The position numbers were made by a program, and so were the translations under genes. Shown here in pieces: positions 62,429-64,000 of a stretch of 64,000 nucleotides of DNA (the first letter of the stretch is position 1; every line of letters starts with the position of its first letter). This DNA is from Alphaproteobacteria bacterium (GTDB taxonomy: Bacteria > Pseudomonadota > Alphaproteobacteria > Micavibrionales > Micavibrionaceae). The stretch covers positions 564,728-628,727 of the forward strand of contig JAHDXS010000003.1 of the NCBI GenBank assembly GCA_023384135.1, read 5' to 3'. Below the pieces are notes generated by a model. That model was not told where the DNA came from. It ran no database searches and saw only the letters and a program-made list of their open reading frames with translations.

Positions 62429-64000
62429 TCAGGTCTTGGTCTTGACGTAGCTTCCCGGCGCGGGCTCGATGCCCTGATCAGGCGTCCGCGCGGCGACCTG
62501 TTTTCCGGTGAAATCCTTGATCCAGTCCTGCCAGTGCGGCCACCACGAACCCTCGTGCTGCACGGCCTTCTCAAACCATTCGTCGGGGTTCTCGGGCGTC
62601 TTGGTATTATCCCAATAGCAATATTTCTTCTTCGCGGGCGGGTTGATGACCCCCGCAATATGGCCTGATGCCGCCAGCGTAAACGTGACAGGCCCGCCCA
62701 GCCGCTTCATCCCCTCATAGGTCGCCTTCCACGGCGCGATATGGTCCTCGCGCGTCGAAAGGAAGAAGGACGGCGTCTTGATGGTCCCAAGGTCCACTGG
62801 AACGTCGCGCATCGAAATACCGCCGGGCTTGATCAGCGCGTTCTCCTGATACATTTTCCGCAAATAGAAACTATGCATCGCGGCGGGCATGTTCGTGCAG
62901 TCGTCGTTCCAGTACAAAAGATCGAACGGAAAAGGCTCCTTGCCGAGAAGGTAGTTATTCACCACGAACGACCAGATCAGATCGTTCGCGCGCAGCAAAC
63001 TAAACGTCTGCTGCATGTCCTTGCCCTCAAGGATTCCCTTCTCGAACATCTTCTTGTCGATTTGCTCGATCTGTTCCTTATCGAGGAAAATCTTGAGGTC
63101 TCCGGCCTTTTCGAAGTCCAGAAGCGTCGTCAGGAACGTGGCCGATGCCACGCGCCCCGCCTTCTTTTTGGCCGTCAGATACGAGAGGGTGCAAGACAGC
63201 AGCGTCCCGCCGAGACAATACCCGATGATATTGGTTTTCTCCGTGCTGCATAGATCCTCGATCTGTTCGAGCGCAGCAAGAATCCCTTCATCCATATAAT
63301 CTTCGAACCGCTTTTTCGCCAGCTTGGCCGTAGGGTTCACCCACGAAATCGTGAACACCGTATGCCCCTGCGCCACCGCCCACGCGATGAAGGAATTCTC
63401 GGTTTTGAGATCAAGGATATAATACTTGTTGATCCACGGCGGAATGATAAGAACCGGCGTTTCGAAAACCTTCTCCGTCGTCGGGGCGTATTGCAAAAGC
63501 TGCATAAGATCGTTCTGGAACACAACACGCCCCGGTGTGATGGCAATATTTTTTCCAAGCTCGAACGTATCGTAATCCGTGGTGCTGATCTTAAGCGCTC
63601 CGCCGCCGCGTTCCATATCCTCAATCAGGTTCTCTAAACCCTTGACGAGATTCTCTCCTCCGGTCTTAAGCGTTTCGTTAATCACCTCGGGATTGGTCAT
63701 CACGAAATTGGTCGGGGAAAGCGCGTTGGCGAAAAGCTTTGTAACGAAGGCCAGCTTCTCACGTTGCTTGGGCTCCAGCCCCTCAGTATCACGAACCGTA
63801 TCGTCCATCCATCGGCAGGTCAGGAGATATGATTGCTTGATGAAATCGAACAGCGCACTTTCTTGCCACTCCGGCGCGCGGAAACGTCTATCCCCGGCGT
63901 CCGGCTCGATAACGGGTTTGCCCTCGCCCTGTCCCATGAATTTGCGCGCGCTCTCCTGCCAGAGATTCATCCAGTCGTGAACGAACCTGGCTTGCATCTC
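62429..64000 (-). CDS. phaC: Class I poly(3-hydroxyalkanoate) synthase, 5' end outside the window
   Basis: Polymerises 3-hydroxyacyl-CoA to PHA on granules. At least 523 residues are encoded and the frame stays open to the window edge, so the N-terminus is missing. The lipase-like box GYCLGG supplies the nucleophile cysteine; the acid is in STREDHIAPW and the base in AASGHIAGVINPP. Family text also includes FQNDLMQLLQYAPTTEKV, PPWINKYYILDL and LLYWNDDCTNMP. The C-terminus ends PGSYVKTKT. A second, short PhaC-like gene is at 12844-14004, so this cell has at least two synthase-type proteins. Confidence 0.95.
   Translation of the reverse strand, partial: EMQARFVHDWMNLWQESARKFMGQGEGKPVIEPDAGDRRFRAPEWQESALFDFIKQSYLLTCRWMDDTVRDTEGLEPKQREKLAFVTKLFANALSPTNFVMTNPEVINETLKTGGENLVKGLENLIEDMERGGGALKISTTDYDTFELGKNIAITPGRVVFQNDLMQLLQYAPTTEKVFETPVLIIPPWINKYYILDLKTENSFIAWAVAQGHTVFTISWVNPTAKLAKKRFEDYMDEGILAALEQIEDLCSTEKTNIIGYCLGGTLLSCTLSYLTAKKKAGRVASATFLTTLLDFEKAGDLKIFLDKEQIEQIDKKMFEKGILEGKDMQQTFSLLRANDLIWSFVVNNYLLGKEPFPFDLLYWNDDCTNMPAAMHSFYLRKMYQENALIKPGGISMRDVPVDLGTIKTPSFFLSTREDHIAPWKATYEGMKRLGGPVTFTLAASGHIAGVINPPAKKKYCYWDNTKTPENPDEWFEKAVQHEGSWWPHWQDWIKDFTGKQVAARTPDQGIEPAPGSYVKTKT

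Overview
This window is a chromosomal segment of an alphaproteobacterium, moderately GC-rich and densely coded on both strands. The assignment rests on gene content and order: a PhaR-type polyhydroxyalkanoate (PHA) regulator beside phaC/phaA/phaB, an LdtR-type winged-helix regulator, a CBP3-like cytochrome bc1 chaperone beside DUF177, plsX-fabH-ihfA-MerR, nrdR-ribD-ribE-ribBA-ribH-nusB, and a PleC/DivJ-like sensor kinase. Flagellar stator genes (motA, motB) and fliL suggest a motile cell. I cannot name the genus. No rRNA operon, prophage, transposase or CRISPR array is visible.

Layout. 0-10 kb: a PAS sensor kinase, recX, an ABC-2 permease, hslO and a lipoprotein, then trkH, an OmpA-type lipoprotein, a DJ-1/PfpI-like protein and prfB with its programmed +1 frameshift. 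10-16 kb: a long coiled-coil protein, then the PHA region: phaR divergent from a short PHA-synthase-like hydrolase, followed by phaA and phaB. 16-25 kb: a cyclic-nucleotide-binding protein and an AsmA protein; on the minus strand an AT-rich membrane protein, a ribbon-helix-helix protein, a methyltransferase-like protein, fumC-purK, purE and a YdcH-like protein. 25-35 kb: phosphofructokinase, two PH-domain membrane proteins, ilvD, two peptidoglycan enzymes (L,D-transpeptidase and DUF882/M15), folK-folP, a histidine phosphatase and an aspartate dehydrogenase. 35-44 kb: recO, parC, motB-motA, hemB, an LdtR-like regulator, rpiB, glyA. 44-50 kb: nrdR and the riboflavin operon with nusB, then fliL and bamE. 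50-56 kb: CBP3-like chaperone, yceD, an antisense YeiH-family exporter, rpmF, plsX, fabH, ihfA and a MerR regulator. 56-64 kb: tRNA-Pro(GGG), a GIY-YIG mini-gene behind a hairpin array, a DUF817 protein, two tandem unknown paralogs, cutA, rplM-rpsI, a repeat-rich 375 bp gap, a gamma-class carbonic anhydrase, a very AT-rich unknown gene and the 3' part of a class I PHA synthase.

Most genes are housekeeping. phaA, phaB and the two synthase-like proteins would form and polymerise 3-hydroxybutyryl-CoA. folK/folP, purE/purK, the rib genes, glyA and hemB cover cofactor and nucleotide precursors. plsX/fabH begin lipid synthesis.

The most unusual parts are: (i) a structured palindromic repeat in front of a GIY-YIG gene next to tRNA-Pro, with a solo copy that appears to sit inside another repeat 4.6 kb away; (ii) two tandem paralogs of unknown function, one with HEAGH and one with HDTAH; (iii) two AT-rich orphan genes; (iv) short repeated operator-like sequences in the phaR/phaC, hemB/ldtR and glyA/nrdR intergenic regions. 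The only gene-free stretch above 300 bases, 60782-61156, holds a terminator and several repeats.
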